A stretch of DNA of 64,000 bases from an uncultured Anaeroplasmataceae bacterium (GTDB lineage: Bacteria; Bacillota_I; Bacilli_A; Acholeplasmatales; Anaeroplasmataceae): NCBI GenBank assembly GCA_934229785.1, contig CAKQEA010000008.1, positions 22,070 to 86,069 of the forward strand. The letters are read 5' to 3'. The position numbers and the translations under genes were made by a program. Below, in pieces: positions 9,818 to 20,800 of this stretch (positions are counted from its first letter, which is position 1; each line of letters opens with the position of its first letter). The notes under the pieces were generated by a model that searched no databases, was not told the origin of the DNA, and saw only the letters and a list, made by a program, of their open reading frames with translations.

Positions 9818-10456
9818 ATGATTTTTAAAAACCTAAATCAACAAGAAATAATCACATTAAAAAAAACAACTAGAATAAAAACAAAAGAGCTTTTAAGAGG
9901 AGAGGCTCTATATTATGAAAATGATCTATGTTCCTCTATAGCTATAGTAAAGCGAGGGGTAATAAAGGCTAGTAAAGCATTTAGTGATGGGCATGAGAAA
10001 ATAATAAGAATAATAAATCAAAATGAAATAATTGGTTTATCACTCATATTTTCTTCAAATCCATTTTATAAGGCAACATTCTATGCTGAGATGCTTTCAA
10101 CCGTTGAAATAATCAATAAAAATGATTTATTAAAACTAATGGAAAATGAACAAATAAAATTAAATATATTGTCATTAATCTCAGATTATTCAAACAAGCA
10201 AAGTGAACACATTAGATTGCTTTCATATAAAACCATCAAACAAAAGCTATGCGCCTTTTTATATACTGAATACAAAAGAACAAATGCTACAAGCTTTTTA
10301 ATTCAATACACTAAAACCGAACTTGCTGCCTTGTTAAATGTTGAAAGGCCATCATTATCATTTGAATTATCAAAGCTACAATCTGAAGGAATAATAGCTA
10401 ATCAAAACAAACTATATACAATAATAAAACTAAATGAGCTAATTAAATATATTTAA
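9818..10456 (+). CDS. Crp/Fnr-family transcriptional regulator
   Basis: This is a cyclic-nucleotide-binding-domain regulator with a C-terminal winged helix. The effector domain shows the family pattern RGEALYYENDLCSSIAIVKRG and lacks the cysteines of oxygen-sensing Fnr. The helix-turn-helix KTELAALLNVERPSLSFEL lies near residues 170-190. The start is uncertain. The ATG at 9818 begins exactly where homologous domains begin (IFKNLNQQEI) but has no Shine-Dalgarno and directly follows a terminator hairpin. A GTG at 9764 would add 18 residues inside the previous gene, and AAGGAGG at 9775 sits too close to the ATG at 9782. Read-through from the dehydratase operon is a plausible way to express it, so it may regulate that operon. 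Confidence 0.75.
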   Translation: MIFKNLNQQEIITLKKTTRIKTKELLRGEALYYENDLCSSIAIVKRGVIKASKAFSDGHEKIIRIINQNEIIGLSLIFSSNPFYKATFYAEMLSTVEIINKNDLLKLMENEQIKLNILSLISDYSNKQSEHIRLLSYKTIKQKLCAFLYTEYKRTNATSFLIQYTKTELAALLNVERPSLSFELSKLQSEGIIANQNKLYTIIKLNELIKYI

Positions 10457-10485
10457 AATGAAATCAGATTTTGGTTTCATTTTTT
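10455..10485 (+). terminator. terminator of the Crp-like gene
   Basis: AAAATGAAA (10455-10463) pairs with TTTCATTTTT (10475-10484) immediately after the stop codon and is followed by T-rich sequence. Confidence 0.65.
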
Positions 10486-10492
10486 ATTTATT

Positions 10493-10541
10493 TAAAAAAG
10501 GAAATCTAATTTCAACATATCATTATTGAAATCAAATTTCC
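10493..10541 (-). terminator. terminator of the GGDEF-EAL operon
   Basis: This is a long imperfect inverted repeat, 10500-10515 against 10526-10541 (16-base arms). On the minus strand it is followed by a T run. It ends the two-gene c-di-GMP operon, which converges on the Crp-like gene. Confidence 0.75.
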
Positions 10542-10562
10542 TTAATTTGTATTACAAAGAAT

Positions 10563-12089
10563 CTATTCACCAGATAATCTCTTTAAAATATCCTCTGTTG
10601 ATTCTTCTTTTTGCTCTGTTGTCATATCGGAAGTTAATCTCTCAGCATCCTCAAGCATACTTACATTATCAAGTAATGTCTTATATTGCTTCTTATCTAG
10701 ATATTCTCTAAAGGCATCATAGCTCATAGGTTTTGCAAAATAATAACCCTGGCCATAGAATACACCTTGTTCCTTAACATACTTAGTAATTTCAGCTGTT
10801 TCAATACCCTCTGAAATTAACATCTTATTATTATCAGTTGCATACTTAACAAGTATAGCAAGTAATTTTTCCTTCATAAAGTTATTTTCAATATCTTTTA
10901 AGAATCCTCTACCTAATTTGATAACATCAATAGGAGAACGTTGAATTGCTTGAACTGATTGACCATCAAGCTCAAATCCATCGACTGCAATTTTAAAGCC
11001 GAAGTCACGAAGCTTATAAATATTTGTTTTAATAACAGAAATTTTTTCAACCATCATGAAATCAGAAATTTCTAGCTGATACTGTTCAGGCTTAGCATTA
11101 TTTTTATTCATAATATCAATAAATTTATTAGCTAAGTTTACATCAAGCAACTGCTTAGTTGATAAGTTAAGTGATAAACGAAGTGGAATTGTTGGATATC
11201 TTTCAGTTAATAGGTTATGAGTATGAATCATAGTTTCAATACCCCATTCACCAACCCATTTGATATCTCCTGTTTGCTCTAGAACCTTCAAGAAGGTTGC
11301 TGGAGATTGTACACCCTTTGTTGGGTGATTCCAACGCATTAGGGCCTCGGCACCAAGCATTGTTTTATCTGCTAAGTTAACAATAGGCTGATAGTACAAA
11401 ACGAACTCTTTATTTAAGATAGCACTCTTAACTTCCTTAAAGTACATCATGTTATCCTGTTCTTCTTCCTTAATTGAAGCATAGAAATTAGTAAATTTAT
11501 CTCCACCATCACGCTTTGATACATAGGTTGTTAATTGCAAATTAGAATACAAATCAGTAAAATTAGTACCTGCAGCTGGATATGTTGCAATTCCAATAGA
11601 TGCTGTAATGGAAATTGATTCACCAACTAAAACCTGATAAGGATTTGAAATAATTTCATTTAATCTTCCAGCTAATTTCTCAATTCTTCCTTTGTTATCC
11701 TCATCCTTAATAAATATCAAATATTCATCATTTTCATATCTACATAAAGATGCCTTATAAGGTAAAACACGTAAAATACGTGATGCCATTTCCTTTAGTA
11801 TTTGATCACATGTTTCATGACCAAATACTTCATTCAAATCAGCAAATCCATCGATATCTACATACATTAACGTTAAGGCACCAAAACGATCAACCTTTTT
11901 AATGTATTGTGCAATTGACGTTTCCATTGCTCTACGCGTTACGGCATTTTCAACAATAATTTCACTTTCTTCTCTTTGTCTTCTAATATCTTTTTTAATC
12001 AAAAACAAAATCAAAGCAGAAAGACCAATTGTTATAAATATAAATACAAATGTTAATAAAATTGCTGCTCCATTATTTAATAAAAACAT
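10563..12089 (-). CDS. degenerate GGDEF-EAL protein, probably a c-di-GMP effector rather than an enzyme
   Basis: One N-terminal membrane segment (residues ~9-32) is followed by a GGDEF domain and an EAL domain. The GGDEF active-site loop reads RYENDEYL at 118-124, so the first two glycines are lost. The EAL domain keeps EAL at 248-250 and the LNLS segment. However, the metal-binding DDFGTGYS loop is replaced by VDGFELDGQS (369-378), the TE pair is SD, and the catalytic LKIDKxF segment reads IKLGRGF. Both domains therefore look catalytically dead. Such proteins usually bind nucleotide or a partner. It starts 11 bases after the active-looking phosphodiesterase gene, so the pair may work together at the membrane. 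Its own AGGGAGG site supports the start. Confidence 0.85.
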   Translation of the reverse strand: MFLLNNGAAILLTFVFIFITIGLSALILFLIKKDIRRQREESEIIVENAVTRRAMETSIAQYIKKVDRFGALTLMYVDIDGFADLNEVFGHETCDQILKEMASRILRVLPYKASLCRYENDEYLIFIKDEDNKGRIEKLAGRLNEIISNPYQVLVGESISITASIGIATYPAAGTNFTDLYSNLQLTTYVSKRDGGDKFTNFYASIKEEEQDNMMYFKEVKSAILNKEFVLYYQPIVNLADKTMLGAEALMRWNHPTKGVQSPATFLKVLEQTGDIKWVGEWGIETMIHTHNLLTERYPTIPLRLSLNLSTKQLLDVNLANKFIDIMNKNNAKPEQYQLEISDFMMVEKISVIKTNIYKLRDFGFKIAVDGFELDGQSVQAIQRSPIDVIKLGRGFLKDIENNFMKEKLLAILVKYATDNNKMLISEGIETAEITKYVKEQGVFYGQGYYFAKPMSYDAFREYLDKKQYKTLLDNVSMLEDAERLTSDMTTEQKEESTEDILKRLSGE

Positions 12090-12100
12090 ACGAAACCTCC

Positions 12101-14497
12101 CTATTTCTTTGAATTATACTTTTCAAGAAGTGCAACAGCCTGTTCATAAGGAACAGCTTTACCAATTAAATATCCTTGAATCAAACGAGCGCCAAATTTT
12201 TTCACAATATTCGACTGCTCCTGTGTTTCTACACCCTCAACAATCAAATCCATATTTAATGAATTACCTAACTCAACAATTGTTTTTACAATGTTATAGT
12301 GTACTTTATTAGTTACAATATACTTAGTAAATTCCTTATCAATTTTTAAAGTATCAACCGGTAAATCCTTTAAATAAAGCATTGATGAATAACCAGTACA
12401 AAAATCATCTAGGTGAATATGAAAGCCCTGTTCATGAAGTAATCTTAATTTTTCTTGCATAAGCTGGAAATTACCCATTAAGAATGTTTCAGTAATCTCA
12501 ATAGCAACACTACCAGGCTTAAGTCTCATAACCTTAAATTCATCGATAATCTGTTGAACAAAACCAACCTGTAATAACTGAATAGGTGAAACATTCATTG
12601 AAACATGAACATTATAAGGCTCAAGCTTTTTAGCAAGTCTAAATGTCTCCTTAATAACATACCTACCAATATCAAGCATATATCCACGTTGTTCTGCAAG
12701 CTCAATAAATGCCTGTGGTGATTTATCCTTATATTTAGGATTCATCCATCTAATTAAAGCCTCAAATCCATCGATACGATTAGCATTAACATCATATTGT
12801 GGCTGAAGATACATTCTAAATTCCTCATCCTCAAGACCCTTAACTAAATCACGTTCCATCTCATCAGCTGCCTTAATAGCACCATCCATAGCTGGTTCAT
12901 ATAAAATATAATCCTTAGTAGAGAAATCTGCAATATTTCTTAAAGACAAATCAAGCTTATTTTTAATAGTCTCTAAATCAACACTGCCCTTATCCTCCTT
13001 CTTTAAATCATAAATAACAACCTTACATTTAACATATATTTGATTTTTCTTAATTTGAAATGGCTTTTTTAAAGTTTCAAGCGATTCTGTAATCTTTGAA
13101 GTTACCTCATCAATATCACTATTAGGGAAAACAACAATAAATTTAGAATCATCCATTTGATAAATTGCCAAGCTGCTATAAGCTTCATGAATAACCGTTA
13201 AAAATTCATTTAACAAAATATTAAAATTAGCTCTACCAAATACACCAATAATTTCCTCATATTTCATAATATTATATTCAACAAAAGCAATATCTAAATA
13301 TGATGAATTTTCAACAATATGATTAAAATTATTAGTTAAACTAAATGAGTTATCACAATTTGTAATTTCATTTCGACCACTCATTAAGAACAAATGCTTA
13401 CGACGTAGGTAATCTAGCGTAATATCAGTACCCATCAAATAATAAGACCTTACAACCTTTAAAGGACTTAAATGAAAATAATGAACCTTATCATCATCGA
13501 AAGTCAAAGAGCATTCAAAAGCCTTATTTTGCTTCATTGTAGCTAAAACACTTTCCTGAGTATCAACATCAATCAATGAATCAATAGACTCAAGCTTCTT
13601 AATACCATAAATTTGTTTAAATGTTTTATTAGTAAAAATAACCTTACCATTTAAATCACATCTAATTACAATAGCCTTTGAAGCCTCAATAGAATGTCTA
13701 TCAACACGTAACAATTTAGAAGCCTTGCGGCAACCTAAAATTAAAATAACAAGCATTGCAATAAGAATGAAAATACCCATTGCATAGAAAATAAGTGCTT
13801 GCTGAACAACCCAGTCAATAGCAAGATATGGTGAAGTAATAGGAATAAAAGTAGAAATATAATAACCAAAAAATGAAGTACCACTTAAAACACCATTAAC
13901 ACCATTGATAGAATAAACACCACAAAAACTATCAGAATCATCTAATAAATCACTTGCCTTAATGGCAGAAAAAATATTATAATCATTACTTTCAATAACA
14001 ACATTATGAGAAAACAATGTACCATCACTTGCATAAACAAAAGTATCAAAAACATTTTCATTATTATTAATAACAAAAGAAATAACATCATCAAGCAATA
14101 CCTTACGACAAACATAAGATATATTGTCCTCTTCATCAACAACACTCTTTAAAAAATAAAAATAATATTTATAATCAGAAGACAAATTATTAGTAAACCT
14201 ATGATCCTGCTGAAGTAAAACCTTACGCTCTGATGTAACATTATTAAATTTAGATTCAACTGCAGTAATAGAAACCTCATCACCAATAGAATCATCGACT
14301 AAAAAAGAATCATACAATGAATAAACCCTAGCTTCAGCCGACTTCTCAATATTTTGTGTTGCCTCATAGCCTAAAACCTTCATTGAAGATTCAGCCTTAG
14401 CACGTACTGGTAAATAATAACATACCGCAATCGCTGCATAAGATAGAATAAGTACAATACAACTAAGTATGTACCAAGTTAAATCTCTTACTCTCAC
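12101..14497 (-). CDS. membrane c-di-GMP phosphodiesterase (extracellular sensor, PAS, degenerate GGDEF, intact EAL)
   Basis: This enzyme is predicted to hydrolyse c-di-GMP. It has a transmembrane segment near the start (YILSCIVLILSYAAIAV), an extracellular region of ~190 residues resembling a Cache sensor, a second transmembrane segment, a PAS-like domain, a GGDEF domain whose motif is MDDSK (inactive), and a C-terminal EAL domain. The EAL domain has all key residues: EALIRW, MNVSP, IEITE, LDDFCTGYSS, LKIDKEF and VEGVET. I place the start at the GTG at 14497, which follows GGGAGG by seven bases. The frame stays open to a TTG at 14590, but that extra stretch is the structured RNA leader (14542-14590), not protein. 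This gives 798 residues. It is transcribed from its own promoter at 14608-14636. Confidence 0.9.
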   Translation of the reverse strand: MRVRDLTWYILSCIVLILSYAAIAVCYYLPVRAKAESSMKVLGYEATQNIEKSAEARVYSLYDSFLVDDSIGDEVSITAVESKFNNVTSERKVLLQQDHRFTNNLSSDYKYYFYFLKSVVDEEDNISYVCRKVLLDDVISFVINNNENVFDTFVYASDGTLFSHNVVIESNDYNIFSAIKASDLLDDSDSFCGVYSINGVNGVLSGTSFFGYYISTFIPITSPYLAIDWVVQQALIFYAMGIFILIAMLVILILGCRKASKLLRVDRHSIEASKAIVIRCDLNGKVIFTNKTFKQIYGIKKLESIDSLIDVDTQESVLATMKQNKAFECSLTFDDDKVHYFHLSPLKVVRSYYLMGTDITLDYLRRKHLFLMSGRNEITNCDNSFSLTNNFNHIVENSSYLDIAFVEYNIMKYEEIIGVFGRANFNILLNEFLTVIHEAYSSLAIYQMDDSKFIVVFPNSDIDEVTSKITESLETLKKPFQIKKNQIYVKCKVVIYDLKKEDKGSVDLETIKNKLDLSLRNIADFSTKDYILYEPAMDGAIKAADEMERDLVKGLEDEEFRMYLQPQYDVNANRIDGFEALIRWMNPKYKDKSPQAFIELAEQRGYMLDIGRYVIKETFRLAKKLEPYNVHVSMNVSPIQLLQVGFVQQIIDEFKVMRLKPGSVAIEITETFLMGNFQLMQEKLRLLHEQGFHIHLDDFCTGYSSMLYLKDLPVDTLKIDKEFTKYIVTNKVHYNIVKTIVELGNSLNMDLIVEGVETQEQSNIVKKFGARLIQGYLIGKAVPYEQAVALLEKYNSKK

Positions 14498-14541
14498 AGC
14501 TATACCTCCCCTGTCATTTCTTAAGTTTAAAAAAGTCTTAA

Positions 14542-14590
14542 GACAACTGGCTAGCTCAGAATCCCCTCTAGTTTTGCCCAAATTTATCAA
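14542..14590 (-). promoter_or_regulatory. GEMM-like (c-di-GMP-I riboswitch-related) leader lacking helix P2
   Basis: The 5' leader of the phosphodiesterase mRNA contains GGGCAAAACUAGAGG followed by UCUGAGCUAGCCAGUUG. This is closely similar to the 3' half of the complete c-di-GMP-I aptamer at 28.9 kb. The P2 hairpin and the second GCAAA box are missing, as if deleted between the two GCAAA repeats. A P1-like helix can still form (GAUAA..UUGG with CCAG.UUGUC). The likely transcript start near 14601 leaves no room for a P2 upstream. Whether it binds c-di-GMP is unknown. The homology is seen in the sequence; the function is inferred. Confidence 0.6.
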
Positions 14591-14607
14591 ACATTTTTAA
14601 CTATTAT

Positions 14608-14636
14608 ATTATATATAATAGGATTTTTAATGTCAA
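14608..14636 (-). promoter_or_regulatory. consensus promoter of the phosphodiesterase operon
   Basis: On the minus strand TTGACA (14631-14636), a 17-base spacer and TATAAT (14608-14613) are a perfect sigma-A promoter. The predicted start near 14601 gives a leader of about 100 nt that contains the GEMM-like element. Confidence 0.85.
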
Positions 14637-14743
14637 GATAAACACATTTAGACTTTTTTATTAGAAATATAATGATTTTAAAAATATATATCAAATCATT
14701 AAAGAATAAAATTAACAAAATTATTAATTTTACTCTTTAATAA

Positions 14744-14782
14744 TTACAACCTAAACATACTAAACAGTATGCTAGGTTGTAA
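14744..14782 (-). terminator. hairpin ending the giant-protein operon
   Basis: TTACAACCTA and CATACT (14744-14761) pair with AGTATG and TAGGTTGTAA (14766-14782) around a four-base loop. It lies 26 bases after the stop of the giant gene. The following sequence is T-rich but without a clean T run. Confidence 0.6.
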
Positions 14783-14808
14783 GTTATTAACAATTATAAG
14801 ATAAGTTA

Positions 14809-17800
14809 TTAATTTGAAGCTGAAGTAATTAAATTACCATCTTTATCGTAATAGCCATCATAAGTTGCTTTTACAGAAATAATATCTGTTGTCGTAATAC
14901 CCCAAGAACCATTACCAGCATTATCGCCTTGATCTACAATAAACTCAAGTTTAATAGTTTTAGGAACAATAGATGTAAATGGAATAAATGATCCCTCTTC
15001 ATTACTACCAGGAGTTGTTGTCGTATCTAATTGATTTGCCATATCAGTTCTAACTTTAACTTTATAGCCCTGTGGTAAATCAATATAGAAATAGAAATAA
15101 CCTTTTGGTAATGTTTGAAGTTTAATTCTTAATTCATACTTTATATATCCAGAAGCATTCTTTTCATTTGTTCTATTTAAATAACCAGAAATTTGAGCAG
15201 ATGACTTATCACCAACAGCATTGTAAATGTTTTCAGAAATTGTCATATATAATGACTCTAAATTCAAACTCTCAGGAGCATATAAGACAACATCAAAATA
15301 AACAGTATTTGTAGCATCAATAATTGAGATATGATAATATCTAACATTACCTTCTGCAAAATCTCCATTTAAAGCTGATTCACTAAATACCATATATGAA
15401 ACAAACCAGAAATGATCTTCACGAGGATTACCTATATAATCCATATATAATGATTGATTTTCATTAACCTTACCACATGATTCAGAAACATTAAATTCTT
15501 GATTATTATAAGTAAACTTAGCAGCATCAGATTGAGTTGCCTCTAATGTTGAAAAATGATTAGTATATTGATAAATACTATTTGATAAATCTTCACCATT
15601 AAAATCAGTATCATATACTGCTTTCCACTCTCCAGTAGTATCATCTATCAATACTAGGAATACATATATTCTACCATTAGATACAAAAGGAACATATAAT
15701 AGTCTACTACTATGATCAGATAAAATTTTAGAATCAGAAGCTGTTTGATTTTCACCATAATTCTTTAACTTATTTAAAGTTGTATATTGGTAAATTTGAG
15801 CATGCTCCTCAATACCAAATGTAGGACAATAGTAAGACAAATCAGAATCAGAAACTGTACCAATAGCATAGTAATCAGAAATGTTAGTTGCATCAGACTT
15901 ATTATTATATAATATACTTCTACCCTTTATTTCAATATCACGATTTTCTGATTTAAACAAATCAGAATAAGTTAATTCACCAGAAGCTGGATTAGCTACA
16001 ACAATTGACTTAGTTGGTACCATAACTGTTGCAGTATTACCTAACATAATTGAAGAATCAATAAATGTTAATCTATTTAATAAAGCATCTGTAGACAATA
16101 ATTTAACAATATAAATTGCTGGGAATATGTATTCTCTTGAATATTCACCATCACTCCAAATTCCACTTCTTGAGTATTTATATTCATATTTATAAACACC
16201 AGGAGCAAATTCATCACTTACTGAAACTGTTAAACCACGATAACTTTCAGTAATTGAAGTATTTTGGGCATTATCATTAACACTATAACTATAATCAACA
16301 CCATCTAAAGTATAGAAATTAGCTAAATTATATTTAATTCTATATTCAGGTGAAACACCACGATTGAATGATAAAGCAATAAAATTACTACCATTTCTAT
16401 ATTTTAATGAAGATTTACCATTATCATTTAATTGTGTATTACCATCAGCAAAGCTGTTTTTATATAAATTACTATCATCTTGACTTATACCATCTTTGTA
16501 TACATTAGCATAAATTGAATCAACATCGAAAGCCTTCTCTTCTAATATATGCTTATAGATATTTTTAGTTCCTCCACTTTCTGATGTAATAGTATAAGTA
16601 ATAGTATATGTCATTAAACCAGCATTTATAGTTTTATCAGCCGAAATATCAACTATTGCATTATCAGAATATACAAAATTATATAAGTAGAAATCTGATG
16701 AGCTATATTTTGTTAATTCTGAATAATTATATGCTCTACCAAATAAAATCGTACTTGTTAGTTCATAATGTAAATCAGTTCCTTGGCCAACCTCTACAAA
16801 TTTACCAACTCTATCTTCACCTTCATATTCAAAATTCTTAATTATAGCTTCAGTATTTTGAATTTTTTCAATTTCTTGTGACCTTGATGTACCAAAAGCA
16901 CTCAATGTAAACGTCAATATACCACCTGGCATAGAAGATTTAACATCTATAACAAGTTTACAATTTCCATTTTCAACAACACCATTATTAATTGTAGTAT
17001 TGTCAATTTCCCATTGATCACAATTAATACCATTATTAGTAATAGATAAATAATTAGAGAAATTAAATCCATTAGGCATACCACTAGTTTCGATATTTAA
17101 TGTTACTTTTCCACCATTATAATTCAATTTTGTATTATCAGTATAATCAGTAGTATAACCTGTTATTTTAAACTCAACATTAGTAGGTACTAAAATAATG
17201 TCATAATTTTGAACTACTGAAGTATCTTCTGCAGTAACAGTAACTGCATTAGATAAAATGTAATTACCATTTGAATCAGCATTTCCAATAAAAGTAAAAT
17301 TAATATTTGTCACATTTGAATTATTTGTCAAAAGACTAGCAGAATCTGCAATTCTATAATTTATTGCAACACTACTATTCTTTTTTAATATATCAGTAAT
17401 ATAAGTTTGTGGTAAATAATAAGTAATAGTGTTAGAAGTTATTTCATTAGTTCCAGCATACAAAATTACATCTGAAAAACTTAAATCTAATTCAAAGATT
17501 GCTGTTGAAATAGACTTCTTCAACTGCTTCATCTCAGTTTTAAAAGCATAATTTACTGAATCTTTATTTGATACATCATAGCTTGTATCATTACTATTAC
17601 CAGTCAAATCTCTCCAAGAGGTATTTTTAACATCATCTGTTAAAGAAATAATAGAATTTCCCCCAGATGTAGCATCATCTTTAGCTAAAATATTATAGTA
17701 AGGGTCCATTGATGATAAATCTAGATTATCTGGAATAAATGTACCATTTTGAATACCTTTACCAGAAGCTAACGCAAATATACCATATCCATCATCGACA

Positions 17801-20800
17801 TAGTTTAAACCAATAGCTAATTTAAAGTTTTCAAAATATTCTGGTATTATATTTCCATTTTTATCAATATATTTACAAATTCCTGAATTTGTAACATAAT
17901 CAGTTCCTATATTACTAATATCAGACAATTCTTTAGCTAAAATTGTGTCAGCTAAAGATAAATTCAAATTTAAGTGATAATAATAATCTGTTGCTAAATA
18001 TCCTGATACAAGCCATTTTTTAAATTCATCAGACAACGTTGAAGTTTTATTTCCTGTTGCGTTCTCGACTGTTTCATAATCAATAATAATAGCATTAAAT
18101 ATTAAATAAGAATTATCAACACATCTATCAACTAACCCATCTAACAATTCTTTTTTATCATTATCTGAAATAGATTTATCATTTTTATATTTTTCTATTG
18201 CTGAAACAATTATTTCATTAGAATATTTTCCTAATATTTTTATAAATTCATTATTAAATACTTGGTTTTGATAATCAGAAATTGTTTTTCCTGTATCAAC
18301 ATAATATTTTGTAACATTATCCTTAGTAATTCCACTTTGATCCGTTACTTCGATAAATTTATATGGATCAGTATTTGTTCCTGTACCTGTTCTAGTATAA
18401 TATTTCTTATTAGTTGTAGTACCATTAAAGTAATCAAGTGTTGCAGGGGCATAGATTTTATAGTTACCATCAGAATCTTTACTATCACCAACTCCACCAC
18501 GTAATGGTGTTAAGTAAGGAATTAAGTAATTTAAAGCATTATCAGAATTTTGTTCAAATTGCTTTTGAATATAATTTGTTTGAGATGCTGATGATGTTTC
18601 CAATCCATTTGAACCAATATCTAGATATAAGAAATATGCACCACCACTTGATCCTGAAAAACCACCTGATAATAAATATTCATATTTCAACTCTTCATCA
18701 GTTTCAATTTTATATTCAAAATAGAATATTGCATTTTTCATCGGAAGATTATTTGACATTAGGTCAAGAGCTTCTGATGTTGTTATTTTTCCATATAGTG
18801 GATTTTCATTTGTTTGATCATCCCTAGTTAATCTATATAATGAGAAGTTTCCTCCATCACTTCCAGTATAAATAATAAACCTAAACACACCTTTTCTTGT
18901 AGGTTTAAACCAAATTCCGTTTGTAGGCAACCATACGCCATCATATTTTTTACCCATATACCACACGTCATCATACTGAGCTGTTTTGGCTTTTCCTCCA
19001 TCATCACCACCTTCAAATTTTTGTTGTAATCTTATGGTTGTGAATGATGTACTTTTATCTTCTAAACTAATAATTTGTTTAACTCTATCTGGCAATGAGT
19101 CATAAACATCTTTAGTCATTTTCTTTGAAGATGATGGTTTCATATCTGCATTTGAACCTTCTCTAACAAAAAAACATCTAGGTGTATTTTTGTATGAATA
19201 TTCCGTGTTAACATCAACTGGTTCGTCAGGCTCGTCTCCCCACGTAATTGTTTTATCAGTAATTTTATTTTGATTTCCTAATAGATAACCTATATTTTCA
19301 CTAGAAATAGTTTCTTCCGCATTAGTTCCTTCATAATAACTTTTATCAAGTGTGTTTGGATTAATAGTTAGTGGAATTTTCGCCCCACTCGCTAATGTAG
19401 GATTAGTATTAGTACTATAATCAACATCAGGTAATTTAGCGGAAGCATTTGTTGATTGTTTATTTTCTAAAATTAATTCTAATCTTTTCTTTAATTGTGA
19501 TGTATTAAAGTTTCCTCCATAGTTAGCTGTCATTCCTGGTTCCCATGAATCATCAGCACCAGAGGTTAACGTTTCATCAAATAGCAAGAACATTAATTCA
19601 CAAAATACATCTTTATTTGTGGCAGCAGCATTAATTATTAATTCCTTTTTATTACTATTACTATTAACTAATTTTTTTAAGTATTCTTTCACAGTATTTG
19701 TTGAATCATATTTTAAATAATCTAGAACATCAAATGTTTCTGTTGTTGTGCCACTTCCAATAGTTATGGTTGTACCTATAGCTTTTGAAATAATAGTATC
19801 TATAAAATCAATATTATTTTTATCATTTATTGTTTTTAATGATTCAAATAAGGATTGTTTTACAATTTTTTCAAAATTTTCTTTATTAGTATCATTTAAT
19901 AAATAGTTCTCAAAAATTGTATTAATAATTCTTCTTTCATGTTCAGTTGAATTATTTGATTCAATACTACATGCGCCATCAACACTTAATAAATCAGCTA
20001 CTGAATAATCAATATAATGAGAAGTGTACACTTTTGAACTATTGATATTAAAGAAATTTGCATAATTATTCCATGGTTCTTGATACATATATAATCCAGT
20101 TAATTGATTTGTATCCATCTCTTGTGTTGGTAAAGCAAAATAATATGTAATAGCATAGTTATCAATTATTGATTTCCATGTAGCATAAGAAATAGTTTCC
20201 TTGTATTCATTATTTCCATCATATAAAGTAACTTCTTTACTCGTTGCACTACTAGAAGATCCATTATGATTAAATCTTCCTATGTATGCACCACTCTTAG
20301 TTGTTAAAGTGTTTTTACCAAAAACAATCTGCTGTCCCTCTTTAAGGTAAGTACCGCTTAAATCTGACACATATTTTTCTATAATTACTTTTCCATCAAA
20401 TTGATTATTTCCTACACCATAATCATATAAAAAGACATTGGATTCATCATTAGATGTATATATTTTATTATTTTCACTATAATTATTAAAAATATCTCTA
20501 TCTGTAGTAACAAATAATGATAAATAAAATTTATTAGCATTATTTTGAAAATTTAACTTATATGAACTGGCAATTGTTCCACTAACATAATTATTTTTAG
20601 GATAAATTGTCTGTCCACTTATTGAAAACAAATTACCATTTTCATTGTATGGTCCAAAAAATATTGTACTTGCAGTAATAGTATCTGTCGCAGAATAATT
20701 AGCATAGAATCCGCTTTTACCGCTAGAACCTATTTCCTCACCAGTATTAGACATCCATGTATTTTTATGTTCTGTTGCATGTTCAATAAATGTAACATTT

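Noticed and set aside
14498..14590. N-terminal extension of the phosphodiesterase from a TTG
   Set aside because: It lies in the GEMM-like RNA leader. The GTG at 14497 has a proper ribosome site and the extension has no protein-like pattern.
18262..18827. Overlapping plus-strand frames opposite the giant gene
   Set aside because: They arise from the Asn/Ser/Tyr-rich codons of the giant protein and lack start signals.
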